From Mediterranea sp. (in: CFB group bacteria) (GTDB taxonomy: Bacteria; Bacteroidota; Bacteroidia; Bacteroidales; Bacteroidaceae), in the NCBI GenBank assembly GCA_031261785.1, contig JAISIZ010000108.1, forward strand, positions 27,964 through 91,963: 64,000 bases of DNA. Direction: 5' to 3'. The notes beneath the pieces were generated by a model. That model saw only the letters and a list, made by a program, of their open reading frames with translations. It was not told the DNA's origin and searched no databases. Both the position numbers and the translations under genes were made by a program. Below, piece by piece: positions 39,263 through 49,797 of this stretch (positions are counted from its first letter, which is position 1; every line of letters starts with the position of its first letter).

Positions 39263-40522
39263 TTATACTTGGATAGCTGCGATGCCTGGGAGCACCTTGC
39301 CCTCGATGGCCTCGAGCAACGCTCCGCCACCTGTCGAGACGTAGGAAACGCCGTCGGCCAGGCCAAACTTGTTGACACAAGCCACCGAGTCGCCACCACC
39401 CACAAGCGAGAACGCTCCGTTTTTGGTTGCCTCAACGATGGCCTCGCCAACCGTGCGCGAGCCATGGGTGAAGTTATCGAACTCGAACACGCCCGTAGGA
39501 CCGTTCCAGAGGATGGTTTTCGACTGCTTGATGACGTTGGCGAAGATCTCTTCCGTCTTCGGGCCTATGTCCAGCCCTTCCCATCCGTCGGGTATCTCGC
39601 CCACGGCGCAGAAGTCGGTATGCGCGTCGTTGGAGAAGTCGTCGGCGATCTTGGCGTCCACGGCCAGTACCAAGTTGACGCCCTTCTCCTTGGCTTTCTT
39701 TATCAGTTCGAGCGCCAGGTCCAGCTTATCATCCTCGCACAGCGATTTGCCGATGCGTCCGCCTTGTGCCTTGGTGAAGGTATAGGTCATTCCGCCCGCG
39801 ATGATGAGGTTGTCCACCTTGTTCAGCAGGTTCTCGATGATCTCGATCTTGGAAGAGACCTTGGATCCGCCCATGATGGCGGTAAAGGGGCGATGGATGT
39901 CGTTCATCACTTTATCGACGGCCTTCACCTCTTTTTCCATCAGGTAGCCGAACATCTTGTGGTCCACGTCGAAGTACTGCGCGATGAGCGCCGTAGAGGC
40001 ATGGGCACGGTGCGCGGTGCCGAACGCGTCGTTCACGTAGCAGTCGGCATACGAGGCCAGTCTCTTGGTGAACTCCTTCTGGCTCTCTTTGACCGCTTTC
40101 TTGGCTGCCGCCTTCTCCTCGTCGGTAGCGTCGTCGGCCAAGCCTCTGGGCTTGCCCTCTTCCTCGGCGTAGAAGCGCAGGTTCTCGAGCAGCAATACCT
40201 CACCGGACTGTAGGGCCGCCGCCTTCATGGCCGCCTCTTCGCCCATGCAGTCGGAGGCAAATTGCACTTCCGTACCCAACAAGTCGGACAAGTGTTTGAG
40301 GATATGTTTTAGAGAGAATTTGTCGGTAACGCCTTTGGGACGGCCCAGGTGGGAACCGATGATGACGCTTCCGCCGTCGCCCAGAATTTTCTTCAACGTG
40401 GGAAGCGCCGCACGCATGCGGGTGTCGTCCGTGATGTTGAAGTTCTCGTCGAGGGGTACGTTGAAGTCCACGCGAACGAAGGCCTTTTTACCGGAAAAGT
40501 TGAATTTGTCAATTGTCTGCAT
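39263..40522 (-). CDS. pgk: Phosphoglycerate kinase
   Basis: [44 protein letters not shown]. Confidence 0.97.
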   Translation of the reverse strand: MQTIDKFNFSGKKAFVRVDFNVPLDENFNITDDTRMRAALPTLKKILGDGGSVIIGSHLGRPKGVTDKFSLKHILKHLSDLLGTEVQFASDCMGEEAAMKAAALQSGEVLLLENLRFYAEEEGKPRGLADDATDEEKAAAKKAVKESQKEFTKRLASYADCYVNDAFGTAHRAHASTALIAQYFDVDHKMFGYLMEKEVKAVDKVMNDIHRPFTAIMGGSKVSSKIEIIENLLNKVDNLIIAGGMTYTFTKAQGGRIGKSLCEDDKLDLALELIKKAKEKGVNLVLAVDAKIADDFSNDAHTDFCAVGEIPDGWEGLDIGPKTEEIFANVIKQSKTILWNGPTGVFEFDNFTHGSRTVGEAIVEATKNGAFSLVGGGDSVACVNKFGLADGVSYVSTGGGALLEAIEGKVLPGIAAIQV

Positions 40523-40588
40523 AATAAATTACTCTATTTTAAACGTTAATCTGTTTCGTATGCTTATCACTCTTACAATTAGTGAGCG

Positions 40589-40596
40589 CAAAGTTA
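40589..40596 (-). promoter_or_regulatory. -7 promoter element (TAACTTTG) for pgk
   Basis: caaagtta on plus strand. Confidence 0.5.
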
Positions 40597-40628
40597 CGAC
40601 ATATTTCCGTTTATCGTCATCCGTCCGG

Positions 40629-41306
40629 TCACTTTTTCTTGACCGCCGTCTCCTCTTTCGTTATTTTATGCCTACTTAGGAAATATTTGCACGCCAGTTG
40701 TAGCCCGCAATCGTCGCAATGGGGTGTGCGTGCCTGGCAGACGTAGCGTCCGTGCAAGATGAGCCAATGGTGCGCCTTAGGGATCAGTTCCTTGGGGATA
40801 TTCTTCGTCAGCTCCTTTTCCACGCTGAGTGGCGTAGTGTGGTTCTCGCCCGCCAGTCCGATGCGGTGACTGACACGGAACACGTGCGTGTCCACCGCCA
40901 TTGCCGCCTTGTTGAACACCACGGACTGTATCACGTTGGCTGTCTTCCGTCCCACCCCGGGCAGCCGCACCAGCTCCTCGAGCTTGTCGGGTACCTCGCC
41001 CTGGTAATCGTCCATCAGCATCCGAGCCATGCCCACCAGATGCTTGGCTTTATTGTTGGGGTAGGATACGCTCTTGACGTACTCGAATACCACCTCGGGC
41101 GTGGTAGCCGCCAAGGCCTCCGCCGTGGGGAAGTCGCGAAACAGTGCGGGAGTGATCATGTTCACCCGTTTGTCCGTGCACTGTGCCGACAGGACAACCG
41201 CCACCAACAGCTCATAAGGGTTGGTGTAGTGCAGCTCCGTTTCAGCCACGGGCATGTTTCGCTCGAACCAGGCTATCACTTGCGCGTATCGCTCCTTCTT
41301 AGTCAC
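40629..41306 (-). CDS. nth: Endonuclease III
   Basis: VLSAQCTDKRVN; LPGVGRKTANVI; C-terminal Fe-S cluster CX6CX2CX5C. Confidence 0.95.
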   Translation of the reverse strand: MTKKERYAQVIAWFERNMPVAETELHYTNPYELLVAVVLSAQCTDKRVNMITPALFRDFPTAEALAATTPEVVFEYVKSVSYPNNKAKHLVGMARMLMDDYQGEVPDKLEELVRLPGVGRKTANVIQSVVFNKAAMAVDTHVFRVSHRIGLAGENHTTPLSVEKELTKNIPKELIPKAHHWLILHGRYVCQARTPHCDDCGLQLACKYFLSRHKITKEETAVKKK

Positions 41307-41470
41307 TTCTTAAATTGAAAATTGAGAATTAAAAAATAAATGATTGGATGATTGATATGTATAGATGCGGCATGCCACGTCTTGTCGCTTGCGAGGAGAC
41401 GAAATAGGTTGCCCCTCCATGAAACATCTCTAACGTTAAACTCCTCATACCGTATTTTCTAATTTCCAAT

Positions 41471-42490
41471 TTACCAAGCTGCTTCAAACTCCCTAAGGAA
41501 GCGTGTGTCGTTCTCCGAGAAGAGGCGCAGGTCCTTCACTTGGTATTTCAGGTTGGTGATGCGTTCCACGCCCATGCCGAAGGCATATCCACTATACAGC
41601 TTGCTATCGATGCCGTTGGCGTCGAGCACGTTGGGATCCACCATTCCGCAGCCCAGAATTTCCACCCATCCCGTATGTTTGCAGAACGAGCAACCCTTTC
41701 CTCCGCAGATGTTGCAGCTGATGTCCATCTCCGCGCTCGGCTCCGTGAAGGGGAAATACGAGGGACGCAGGCGAATCTTTGTGTCGGAGCCAAACATTTC
41801 CTTGGCGAAGAGCAGTAGCACTTGCTTCAAGTCGGTGAACGACACCTCCTTGTCGATATACAATCCCTCCACCTGGTGGAAAAAGCAGTGGGCGCGCGCG
41901 CTGATCGCCTCGTTGCGATACACACGTCCCGGGCAGATGACACGGATAGGGGGCTGCGTGGTCTCCATCACCCGGCTCTGTACGGACGAAGTGTGCGTGC
42001 GCAGCACGATGTCGGGTTGAGCCTCTACGAAGAACGTGTCCTGCATGTCACGTGCCGGATGGTCAGGTGCGAAGTTCAATGCCGAGAACACGTGCCAGTC
42101 GTCCTCCACCTCTGGACCTTCGGCGATGCAGAACCCCAGTCGGGCGAAGATATCGATGATTTCGTTCTTTACGATCGAGAGCGGGTGGCGTGTGCCCAGT
42201 CCGATGGGATAGGACGTGCGGGTGAGGTCGATGCCCTCCGTTCCGCTCTCCTGGTTCTCGAACTGCTCTTTCAAGAAGTTGATTTTCTCTTGCGCCTTGT
42301 CCTTCAGTTCGTTCAGCCTCATTCCCACCTCTTTCTTCTGCTCGGGAGGCACGTTCCTGAAGTCCGCCATCAATGCGTTGATGGCTCCTTTCTTACTGAG
42401 AAACTTGATGCGTAGCGCTTCCAATTCTTCGGCGTTTGCGGCCGTGGCGGCTTCCACCTCCGTCAGGAGTTGTTCTATCTTAGCTATCAT
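41471..42490 (-). CDS. pheS: Phenylalanyl-tRNA synthetase alpha subunit
   Basis: HPLSIVKNEIIDIFARLGF; DTFF; RNEAISARAHCFFHQVEGLYID; GFAFGMGVER-like. Confidence 0.97.
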   Translation of the reverse strand: MIAKIEQLLTEVEAATAANAEELEALRIKFLSKKGAINALMADFRNVPPEQKKEVGMRLNELKDKAQEKINFLKEQFENQESGTEGIDLTRTSYPIGLGTRHPLSIVKNEIIDIFARLGFCIAEGPEVEDDWHVFSALNFAPDHPARDMQDTFFVEAQPDIVLRTHTSSVQSRVMETTQPPIRVICPGRVYRNEAISARAHCFFHQVEGLYIDKEVSFTDLKQVLLLFAKEMFGSDTKIRLRPSYFPFTEPSAEMDISCNICGGKGCSFCKHTGWVEILGCGMVDPNVLDANGIDSKLYSGYAFGMGVERITNLKYQVKDLRLFSENDTRFLREFEAAW

Positions 42491-42765
42491 ATTCGTTTAC
42501 ACTTTGCTATATAGCCGCGAAGATAGGACTAAAATCACAATCCCCCAAACAGTAAAAGGAAAATAAGCTGGGCGAATCTATCATTCTAATCTTTGAGGCA
42601 ACCTATCGGAACGACATACACCCATCCCTATTTCGATAAGCTAATCAGCTGGCAGCCGTCAGCACCATGAGGGATGAAGGGTTTTCCATCCAATATCAAA
42701 GCGGATCATGCACGGATTATTGCGCATGAGTCGCTTTTACACATCCGCTCGCCGTATGCAAGTGA

Positions 42766-43644
42766 TCATGAATGGGTCTGGTTGGCCAGTTTCCCAATCT
42801 CCTCCATCGATAGCCCGGTGGATTTGGAGATGGTCTCGAAAGGAATGCCGCTCTCTATCAGCGAGAGGGCGATTTCGTGACGGGCTTTCTCTTCTCCTTC
42901 GACTCTACCCTCTGCTCTTCCTTTGGCTTCTCCCCTCCGCTCGTGGCTGCTGATCAACGTCTTCTCCACGCTGATGATGTCCCAGAACTTCTCGTACCTG
43001 AGTAATTGGGCATCGGTGAACGCCGCTTCCTGGATCACGGTCATGGCCTTGCTGATGTCGGGATTGTCCAGCAGCTCCTTGGGCACCTCGCGGGTACGTT
43101 CGTTGATCTCCGTGAGGAAGCGGAGCCAGAGTACCTTCATTTTCTTCTCCCGGTAAGTTTGAGGGTTGTATTTGGGGAGTTCCACGAAGACGAGGTGCAG
43201 GCCGTCGATCACCTTGTCGGTGTGCTCCACGTGAACCAGCTGGTAATAGTGGTAATAGCCTTGCAGGCCTGGCTCGAACACCTCGTTGACCAGGTTGAGG
43301 GAATAGACGGGCTGCAACAGGTGGTAGTCGTCGCCCACTCCGATCTGCCGCACGTAGGCCTTGGAGGCGTTGAACAGCACCCGCTGCTTGAACTCCGGCG
43401 ACCAGATCATCTGCATCTCCACGAGGAACTGCCGTCCGAGGTTGTCGCGGCAGCGCACGTCGACGATGCTGTATTTGCGCAACGGGTTGTCGGGCACCAG
43501 CTCGGGAGGAAGATATTCTATCTCTCTTATCTCCTGTCCCGGATCCAAGGGGAGCAGGGCGTTGAGGAAGCTCAACGCCAAGTCGAGATGTTCGCCGAAC
43601 ACTTGCTTGAAAGTCAGGTCGGCTTTTGGATCTAAGTATCTCAT
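42766..43644 (-). CDS. Rpn-family PD-(D/E)XK recombination-promoting nuclease
   Basis: DPKADLTFKQVFGE; SIVDVRCRDNLGRQFLVEMQ. Confidence 0.88.
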   Translation of the reverse strand: MRYLDPKADLTFKQVFGEHLDLALSFLNALLPLDPGQEIREIEYLPPELVPDNPLRKYSIVDVRCRDNLGRQFLVEMQMIWSPEFKQRVLFNASKAYVRQIGVGDDYHLLQPVYSLNLVNEVFEPGLQGYYHYYQLVHVEHTDKVIDGLHLVFVELPKYNPQTYREKKMKVLWLRFLTEINERTREVPKELLDNPDISKAMTVIQEAAFTDAQLLRYEKFWDIISVEKTLISSHERRGEAKGRAEGRVEGEEKARHEIALSLIESGIPFETISKSTGLSMEEIGKLANQTHS

Positions 43645-43758
43645 ATACTATTCCGTATAGGGTTCCGTGACCGCAAAAATAGCGAGAAAAAAGGTGGAAA
43701 ACAACAGATTAGCGGATAAAACAGCACTTCGCAAGTGCTTAGAGCAGATTTCAAGGGT

Positions 43759-44523
43759 CTACTTGCCGCACGTCGCATCGGGTTTGCTGAGATATTGCGG
43801 CACTTTGGACAGGATCTTCCCGGCCAAAGCCCAGTAAGGCGCGAACCCATGCGAGCGATAGTTGCGCAAGTCCTCCGCCCATTTGCGCCGCATAGTGCTT
43901 GGTGCGGTAGATAGGCCGCCCATGCGCATACGTACGATATACTCGTCAAGATAAACCACGCGCAGCTCTCCCTCGTACATATAGCGCACCAAGAAGTCCG
44001 AGTCGGCGGCTATCCGGTAGCTCTCGTCGTATCCGCCCAAGCATTCTATGCATTCTCGCCTGACGTACACCGTGGGATGCAGTGGCAGCCATCCTCGGCG
44101 CATCTTCCGGCGGTCGAATGATCCGCTCCTCCAGTCGCGTATCACCCGGCTGGTATCCTGGGCATCCACGAACACGCCGTTGCCGTAGACGAGTTCGGCA
44201 CCCGTACGTTCCATTTCTTCGACGATGCGCCCCACCACGCTGGCGGAATAGAACATATCGTCGGAATGCATCAGGCCGACCACATCTCCCGTGGCCGCCC
44301 GTATTCCTTTATTGATAGCCTCGTACATCCCGTGGTCGGGTTCGGAGATCACCTTAGCGATGCGGTCTCCGTATCGCCGTATCACGTCCAGGCTCCTGTC
44401 CTTAGAAGCTCCGTCCACCACGATATACTCTATATTTGGATGCGTCTGTGCCAGTACACTCTCCACTGTATCGCCAATAGTCGCTTCACGATTGAAGCAG
44501 GAAGTTATTATCGAAACTTTCAT
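43759..44523 (-). CDS. Glycosyltransferase family 2
   Basis: MKVSIITSCFNREATIGDTVESVLAQTHPNIEYIVVDGASKD; LMHSDDMF. Confidence 0.9.
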   Translation of the reverse strand: MKVSIITSCFNREATIGDTVESVLAQTHPNIEYIVVDGASKDRSLDVIRRYGDRIAKVISEPDHGMYEAINKGIRAATGDVVGLMHSDDMFYSASVVGRIVEEMERTGAELVYGNGVFVDAQDTSRVIRDWRSGSFDRRKMRRGWLPLHPTVYVRRECIECLGGYDESYRIAADSDFLVRYMYEGELRVVYLDEYIVRMRMGGLSTAPSTMRRKWAEDLRNYRSHGFAPYWALAGKILSKVPQYLSKPDATCGK

Positions 44524-44550
44524 GTCCTGTCTCAAGGGAGGGCTTTATTG

Positions 44551-45450
44551 TCAGCCTTTACGTTGATTGCCTAAATATTGTTCACGGATATATTCCTTTA
44601 TTCGTTCTTCGTCCCAACCCAATCTCTTCTTGATCTCGAAAACTTTGGCATCAGCAAGCGAACGATACCAGAATCCTTGCAGGAAATGCCACAAGAAGCC
44701 CTCCTTGCCATCCAAAAAACCCAAGCGAAAGATATATCGGTAAACGAAATACGCGAACGTTCTCCAGAACAAGGGCATCTTGACGTATTTCAGTTTATTT
44801 TTTCTCACCGCGCTGGAATGGCTACCCGGATTCATCGAGACGTCCTGTGGCAACAATCCATATTCCGTCATCAGCAAGTCAACCGCCTCTCGGGTGGCGT
44901 ATCCATTATGTTTTGTGGTCCACCACGTCAAGTCGTTGAGATTATCATCGAAAAACGGATTCTTCAGCTCTCCCACTACCCCTTCTGTTATTTGGATATG
45001 CTCGTCCATAAATCGCTCTTCACATACGCCATACTTCCGTTTAAACAGCCGAAGCAAAATTAGGGGAATAATACCATGCTTGATGTATCGTCCCATAAAA
45101 ATGCGTAAGCATGGAGCGGTAAAGCCGTTTATATCGGCAGGAATCTTGGGCAGCCTATCGTGCAGTTCATCAATCAGTTCGTCCGAAAGGTATTCGTCCG
45201 CATCCTGACGCCACACCCATTCGGTCGAGATGGGCAGATGATTCAATCCCCAATTGAATTGTCTGGAATAGTTCTCCCAAGCGTGTTGATACACCTTCGC
45301 TCCCAAACTTTCCGCAATCTCTACCGTCCCGTCTGTCGAGAAAGAATCCACCACGAATATTTCTTTGGCGAATTTCTTTGCGTTATTCAGGCAACGTTCT
45401 ATATGTATCTCTTCGTTATATGTCAGTATGATGACCGTTATGTCCAGCAT
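44551..45450 (-). CDS. Glycosyltransferase family 2
   Basis: MLDITVIILTYNEEIHIERCLNNAKKFAKEIFVVDSFSTDGT; WVWRQDADEYL. Confidence 0.9.
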   Translation of the reverse strand: MLDITVIILTYNEEIHIERCLNNAKKFAKEIFVVDSFSTDGTVEIAESLGAKVYQHAWENYSRQFNWGLNHLPISTEWVWRQDADEYLSDELIDELHDRLPKIPADINGFTAPCLRIFMGRYIKHGIIPLILLRLFKRKYGVCEERFMDEHIQITEGVVGELKNPFFDDNLNDLTWWTTKHNGYATREAVDLLMTEYGLLPQDVSMNPGSHSSAVRKNKLKYVKMPLFWRTFAYFVYRYIFRLGFLDGKEGFLWHFLQGFWYRSLADAKVFEIKKRLGWDEERIKEYIREQYLGNQRKG

Positions 45451-45452
45451 CC

Positions 45453-46007
45453 TTATCCTTCCTTGATCACTCTTTTTTTTAGGAACTTTGCGGGATTTCC
45501 ACCGACTACCGTCCATGGCTCCACGTCCTTAAATACGGCTGCACGCGCACCTACCACGGCACCTTCACCAATGGTGACGCCTGGGCCGACACAAGCTTCC
45601 GCCGCCACCCAAGCCCTGTCCCCGATTACGATAGGCTTTTCTATTTGCTCATGTCGAGGAGAAGAGATGTTGTGAGAAGCGGTACAAAGAAACGCACGTT
45701 TGGAAACCGTAACGTTAGCCCCAAGTGTTATTCTTGCGGGATTGTAACAATCCACTCCACCAGCGATGCAAGCATGCGCCTTCAATTCCAAATTCCAGGG
45801 CATGAATATACGGGCAGAGGGATGCACATAAGCGTTGTCCGCTATCTTGCAACCGAAACGACGCAAGAGAAAATGCTTCCACCCATTGAGCATCCATTTT
45901 GGGAATGGCCGATACAAAAGGTTCCATGTGATCTCCCAACCGAGACGTTTCAATTTCTCCGGACGCGTATACGGCGTCTCGAATTTAGCCTCATTCTCCA
46001 CTTTCAT
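45453..46007 (-). CDS. Left-handed beta-helix acetyltransferase (WcaF-like)
   Basis: Hexapeptide repeats; RAWVAAEACVGPGVTIGEGAVVGARAAVFKDVEPWTVVGGNPAKFLKKR. Confidence 0.88.
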   Translation of the reverse strand: MKVENEAKFETPYTRPEKLKRLGWEITWNLLYRPFPKWMLNGWKHFLLRRFGCKIADNAYVHPSARIFMPWNLELKAHACIAGGVDCYNPARITLGANVTVSKRAFLCTASHNISSPRHEQIEKPIVIGDRAWVAAEACVGPGVTIGEGAVVGARAAVFKDVEPWTVVGGNPAKFLKKRVIKEG

Positions 46008-46786
46008 AAATTATTATTCCAGTTAATAAAACGATGTTTGTCTCTATTGATCATCTGGACAAAATGCAGCATATCACGATATTCGTCAGATCTCCATGCG
46101 TCTACATGTCCCGGGTGGACACCTATTTCTATGGTCGCTTCAGGTCGAAGCGATTCCATTTGTCGATTTATGGCTTCTCCCCAAAATATATCCATTTGAT
46201 TGGCAGGCATATAAAAATAATCTGTTGTCTCAAAGTTCTTCGCTATATACATATTAAAGAGAGAATTGAGTATTCCGGAGAGCGAAATCGTCGGCCTATG
46301 GACAAACATATTTTGCACCCGCCTGATTTTATAAATGCCTGTCCGTTTGACCACCTCTCTCATAGCCAACAGGAAAGCGGGGAATTTGTGCAAATGCCCG
46401 TGAGAGTCTAAATGAGAAATTTCTACCCCACTGTTTCGCAGCCGATTTATCTGATTCATCGTTTCAGAAACGATTTCACCGCTACGTATCCTTAGCGTCA
46501 AAGCCTTTTTCCTGACTTCTCTTGAGGGTAGAAATTGGGCGTAGTCGTCTACCAATGTCCTAATCTGATATGCAGGTGTAAGCGGAAGCAAACCATCAAC
46601 ATACGTTAAGTGCACACCAAAACTAAATTCGGGATGGTTCTTTGCGTATTCTATGGCCAATGCTGTCGCTGGCATATTGGGCATAATCGTGGCACTCGTT
46701 AGCGCCCCTTCATCAAAAAGCTCAATCGTTGCCTTTGTAGTTTCCTCGTCGTACCCAAAATCATCAGCGTGTAATATGATATTCAT
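46004..46786 (-). CDS. YdjC/ChbG-like carbohydrate deacetylase
   Basis: MNIILHADDFGYDEETTKATIELF; FGVHLTYVDG; HLDSHGHLHKFP. Confidence 0.88.
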   Translation of the reverse strand: MNIILHADDFGYDEETTKATIELFDEGALTSATIMPNMPATALAIEYAKNHPEFSFGVHLTYVDGLLPLTPAYQIRTLVDDYAQFLPSREVRKKALTLRIRSGEIVSETMNQINRLRNSGVEISHLDSHGHLHKFPAFLLAMREVVKRTGIYKIRRVQNMFVHRPTISLSGILNSLFNMYIAKNFETTDYFYMPANQMDIFWGEAINRQMESLRPEATIEIGVHPGHVDAWRSDEYRDMLHFVQMINRDKHRFINWNNNL

Positions 46787-46803
46787 CGCGTCTTTCTCTA
46801 TAT

Positions 46804-47805
46804 TCAAAAGAATAAGACTATCCCTCCCCATGTATATCCAAGGCCCTGGGCTACGGAAAGTACTTTAGTGTTTTCCTTGATAGAACCATCCCGCAAGGCA
46901 TGCACCAATGCGATTGGGATCGTGGAAGAGACAGTATTCCCGCCATCTTCAAAGCAACAATAGTATTTCTCATCCGGTACCCTAAGTTTCTTTCGCTGCA
47001 GCCCTGCGATATATTTGTTCGCCTGATGGAATACGTGCAAGTCTATATCCTCTATAGTCAGTCCATTCTTGCTCAATACTTCAGCGGTTACTTCCGGTAT
47101 CCGCTCCAATGTGTAATTCAGGATCTCCGGCCCATTCATATAGAGATAATCCGAAGAATGCGGATTGCCAAAATCATCGTAAGACAAATCGTTCAATGCC
47201 GCCCGATTGCGCGCTCCACCGGTCTTGAGTATAAGATTGGAAGCTCCTTTCCCGTCGGTGCCAAAAGAAGAATCCCCAATCTTGGCGATGCCCTCCGTAC
47301 TTATCAGAGAGGCCGAAGCGCCATCACCAAAGATCGTGCGATTCCCTTTATCTCTCGGGTGTAAATACTTTGAATACGTTTCCGCCGTAAGCAACAGGAC
47401 ATTTTTTGCTATACCCGCCACGATCAAACCTTTTGCCACAGCAAGCGAAGCTATATATCCCGAACATCCCAAATTGATATCCAATACACCCATCTTGTTT
47501 GACAGTTGAAGCCTTTCTTGAATCAAGCAGGATGTAGTAGGTAAGATATAGTCGAAACTTTCTGAACAGAAGAGGCAAAAATCAATTTCTTCCCGCTCGA
47601 TCGAATACTGCGTGAATAAGTTCTCGGCAGCTTTTACAGCCAAATCTGCCGCAGTCTCGTTCTCCCCCGCTATATGCCTGAACTTAATCCCCAATTTCTT
47701 TTCTATTTTCTCTTCATTCCATTCGGGAAATTCCTTAGCCAAAGTAGCGTTATCTAATATATTCTCCGGCAAATAGTAAGAAATCCCTTTAATATATGCT
47801 TCCAT
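46804..47805 (-). CDS. 3-oxoacyl-ACP synthase III-like (FabH family)
   Basis: LGCSGYIASL (Cys), HVFHQANKYI (His), DGGNTVSSTIPIAL (Asn). Confidence 0.9.
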   Translation of the reverse strand: MEAYIKGISYYLPENILDNATLAKEFPEWNEEKIEKKLGIKFRHIAGENETAADLAVKAAENLFTQYSIEREEIDFCLFCSESFDYILPTTSCLIQERLQLSNKMGVLDINLGCSGYIASLAVAKGLIVAGIAKNVLLLTAETYSKYLHPRDKGNRTIFGDGASASLISTEGIAKIGDSSFGTDGKGASNLILKTGGARNRAALNDLSYDDFGNPHSSDYLYMNGPEILNYTLERIPEVTAEVLSKNGLTIEDIDLHVFHQANKYIAGLQRKKLRVPDEKYYCCFEDGGNTVSSTIPIALVHALRDGSIKENTKVLSVAQGLGYTWGGIVLFF

Positions 47806-47823
47806 TTCGGTTCTATTTTTATG

Positions 47824-48579
47824 TTACATTAAACAAAATCCACCATCTATCAGCAGATTTATACCCGTCACCCAACTCGAAGCGTCAGAAAGTAAATAAA
47901 TGACGCCATTAGCTATATCTTCGGGAGTTCCAACCCTTCTAAGCGGATATTTAGTATGTGCGGTTTCTACTACTCCTCCATCCGAGAAAGCAGTATCGAA
48001 TAATCCGGAAAGCTTAGTTGGAACCATTGCGGGACAAATGGTATTAACGCGCGTACCTTGTGAAGCCAATTCCAGCGCCGCACTTTTTGCGAATCCACTT
48101 AGTGCGCCTTTTGCCGCAGCATAAGAACTCTCTCCTGTATTCGTTACAAATACCCCTGACATCGACGCAATAAATACAATAGAGGCCTTCTTTACTAGTT
48201 TCTTCTTCCTCACAAGCATAGAAGTAAGCACAATTGGAGCTATTTCGTTCGTATTGACTATTTCTTCCAAAACAGATCGATCAATATACTTGACCGGGCA
48301 TAACTTCAATATACCTGCACTATGCACGTATCCATTGATAAGAGGCATTTCATCGACCAGATGTTCAATACCTTCTTGCGAAGACAAATCCGCCAAGATT
48401 GCGGAGTGTCCTGTGTTAACAAGCAAAGATAAAGTTTCGAATAACCGTTCCTTGTTTCTACCCGTAACAACAACCTTGGCTCCCATTTTCGCACACTCCA
48501 CAGCAATACCTCTTCCTATTCCGGAAGAGGCACCTGTAACGAGTATTGTTTTATTTTCTAATGAAAACGGATTGTACAT
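47824..48579 (-). CDS. SDR oxidoreductase, 3-oxoacyl-ACP reductase-like (FabG family)
   Basis: TILVTGASSGIGRGIA; SSYAAAKGALSGFAKSAALELA; VTGINLLIDGGF. Confidence 0.9.
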   Translation of the reverse strand: MYNPFSLENKTILVTGASSGIGRGIAVECAKMGAKVVVTGRNKERLFETLSLLVNTGHSAILADLSSQEGIEHLVDEMPLINGYVHSAGILKLCPVKYIDRSVLEEIVNTNEIAPIVLTSMLVRKKKLVKKASIVFIASMSGVFVTNTGESSYAAAKGALSGFAKSAALELASQGTRVNTICPAMVPTKLSGLFDTAFSDGGVVETAHTKYPLRRVGTPEDIANGVIYLLSDASSWVTGINLLIDGGFCLM

Positions 48580-48586
48580 CGTTATA

Positions 48587-48814
48587 TCATTTAGACAGCG
48601 CCAGATTATACAAATCTTCAATCGTAGCACATTCACGAAGGTCCGCACCTGTAATACGCTTTTCAAGATTTTCATCAACCATGGCAATTATCGAGAGAGA
48701 AGTCAACGACCCCCATTCATCCAATGATTTAAAATCTGTTGTAGCAGTGAATTGATCAGCCGGAGTTTCATCAAACTCATCGGCAAAGGCTTTGATAAAA
48801 TCATTTAATTCCAT
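48587..48814 (-). CDS. Acyl carrier protein
   Basis: 75 aa; DEWGSLTSLSIIAMVDENLEKRI. Confidence 0.85.
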   Translation of the reverse strand: MELNDFIKAFADEFDETPADQFTATTDFKSLDEWGSLTSLSIIAMVDENLEKRITGADLRECATIEDLYNLALSK

Positions 48815-48821
48815 AACTTTC

Positions 48822-49769
48822 CTATTTTAAATTGTTTATATTAATGCTGTATTCCTCATTGTATTCTTTCAAATTGGAATAATTCCATATCGAAGTAACG
48901 AGCTTGTCGGGACATATACGGCTAACTATTTTCTGCAACGTGTCATCAGTCCCTATTTCATAAAACTCGGTAACTCCATCTCTAAGCATGTTTTGGGTCA
49001 TCGAAGTCCATTGTACCCCATGTGTAATATGGAGAATCAGATTCTGACGAATCTCCTCTGGATCAATATGCCTTTCACCGTCCACGCACTGATAAACAGG
49101 TACGGTAGGCGTACCGAAAGGGGTCTTCTTTATTATTTCTCCAAGCTCAATTTCCGCTTCTGCCATATAAGGAGTATGAAAACTTCCGCTAATCATAAGT
49201 GGCACGGCTTTTTTAGCTCCTTCTTTCATAAATGCCTTGCAAGCCAATCGGATTCCCTTCTTCGAGCCAGAGATAACCACTTGGCCAGGCCCGTTGAAGT
49301 TCGCAAAATAGATCGGTTCACCAGTTTCGTCCCAGATTTCTTTAATTCGTTTATCTACATATTCATCGCTTAATCCAATCACGGCCCCCATAGCCGTAGA
49401 GTTTTTCTCACAAACTCGCTGTCCGATCGTAGCACGGTTTCTAACCAAGTTAAGCCCGTCTTCAAAGGAAATACATCCATTTATCACCAATGCCGCAAAT
49501 TCCCCAAGCGAATGACCGGCTACAACATCCGCCTTAACAGCGTCCTGTATGGTAGCGAGCACTGCTTCATAGAGAAATACGGCAGGTTGGGTATTCTTGG
49601 TTTCCAACAGCTCATCCTCTGTGCCATAAAACATCACATCGGATATTCGATGGCCTAAGTAGGTATTAGCTCTTTCGAACATCTCTCGTGCTTGGGAGAA
49701 ATTATCATATAAGGCCTTGCCCATCCCTTTCTTTTGGCAGCCTTGTCCAGGAAATATGAAAGCTTTCAT
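48822..49769 (-). CDS. Malonyl-CoA:ACP transacylase-like (FabD family)
   Basis: FPGQGCQKKGMGKALYD; VVAGHSLGEFAALV. Confidence 0.92.
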   Translation of the reverse strand: MKAFIFPGQGCQKKGMGKALYDNFSQAREMFERANTYLGHRISDVMFYGTEDELLETKNTQPAVFLYEAVLATIQDAVKADVVAGHSLGEFAALVINGCISFEDGLNLVRNRATIGQRVCEKNSTAMGAVIGLSDEYVDKRIKEIWDETGEPIYFANFNGPGQVVISGSKKGIRLACKAFMKEGAKKAVPLMISGSFHTPYMAEAEIELGEIIKKTPFGTPTVPVYQCVDGERHIDPEEIRQNLILHITHGVQWTSMTQNMLRDGVTEFYEIGTDDTLQKIVSRICPDKLVTSIWNYSNLKEYNEEYSININNLK

Positions 49770-49797
49770 TTTTACTTCATTTTGCAAATTAGATGCT

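Noticed and set aside
42766-43644. Rpn-family nuclease as evidence for a mobile element
   Set aside because: The protein alone, without terminal repeats or target duplications, does not define an insertion; these genes are often solitary.
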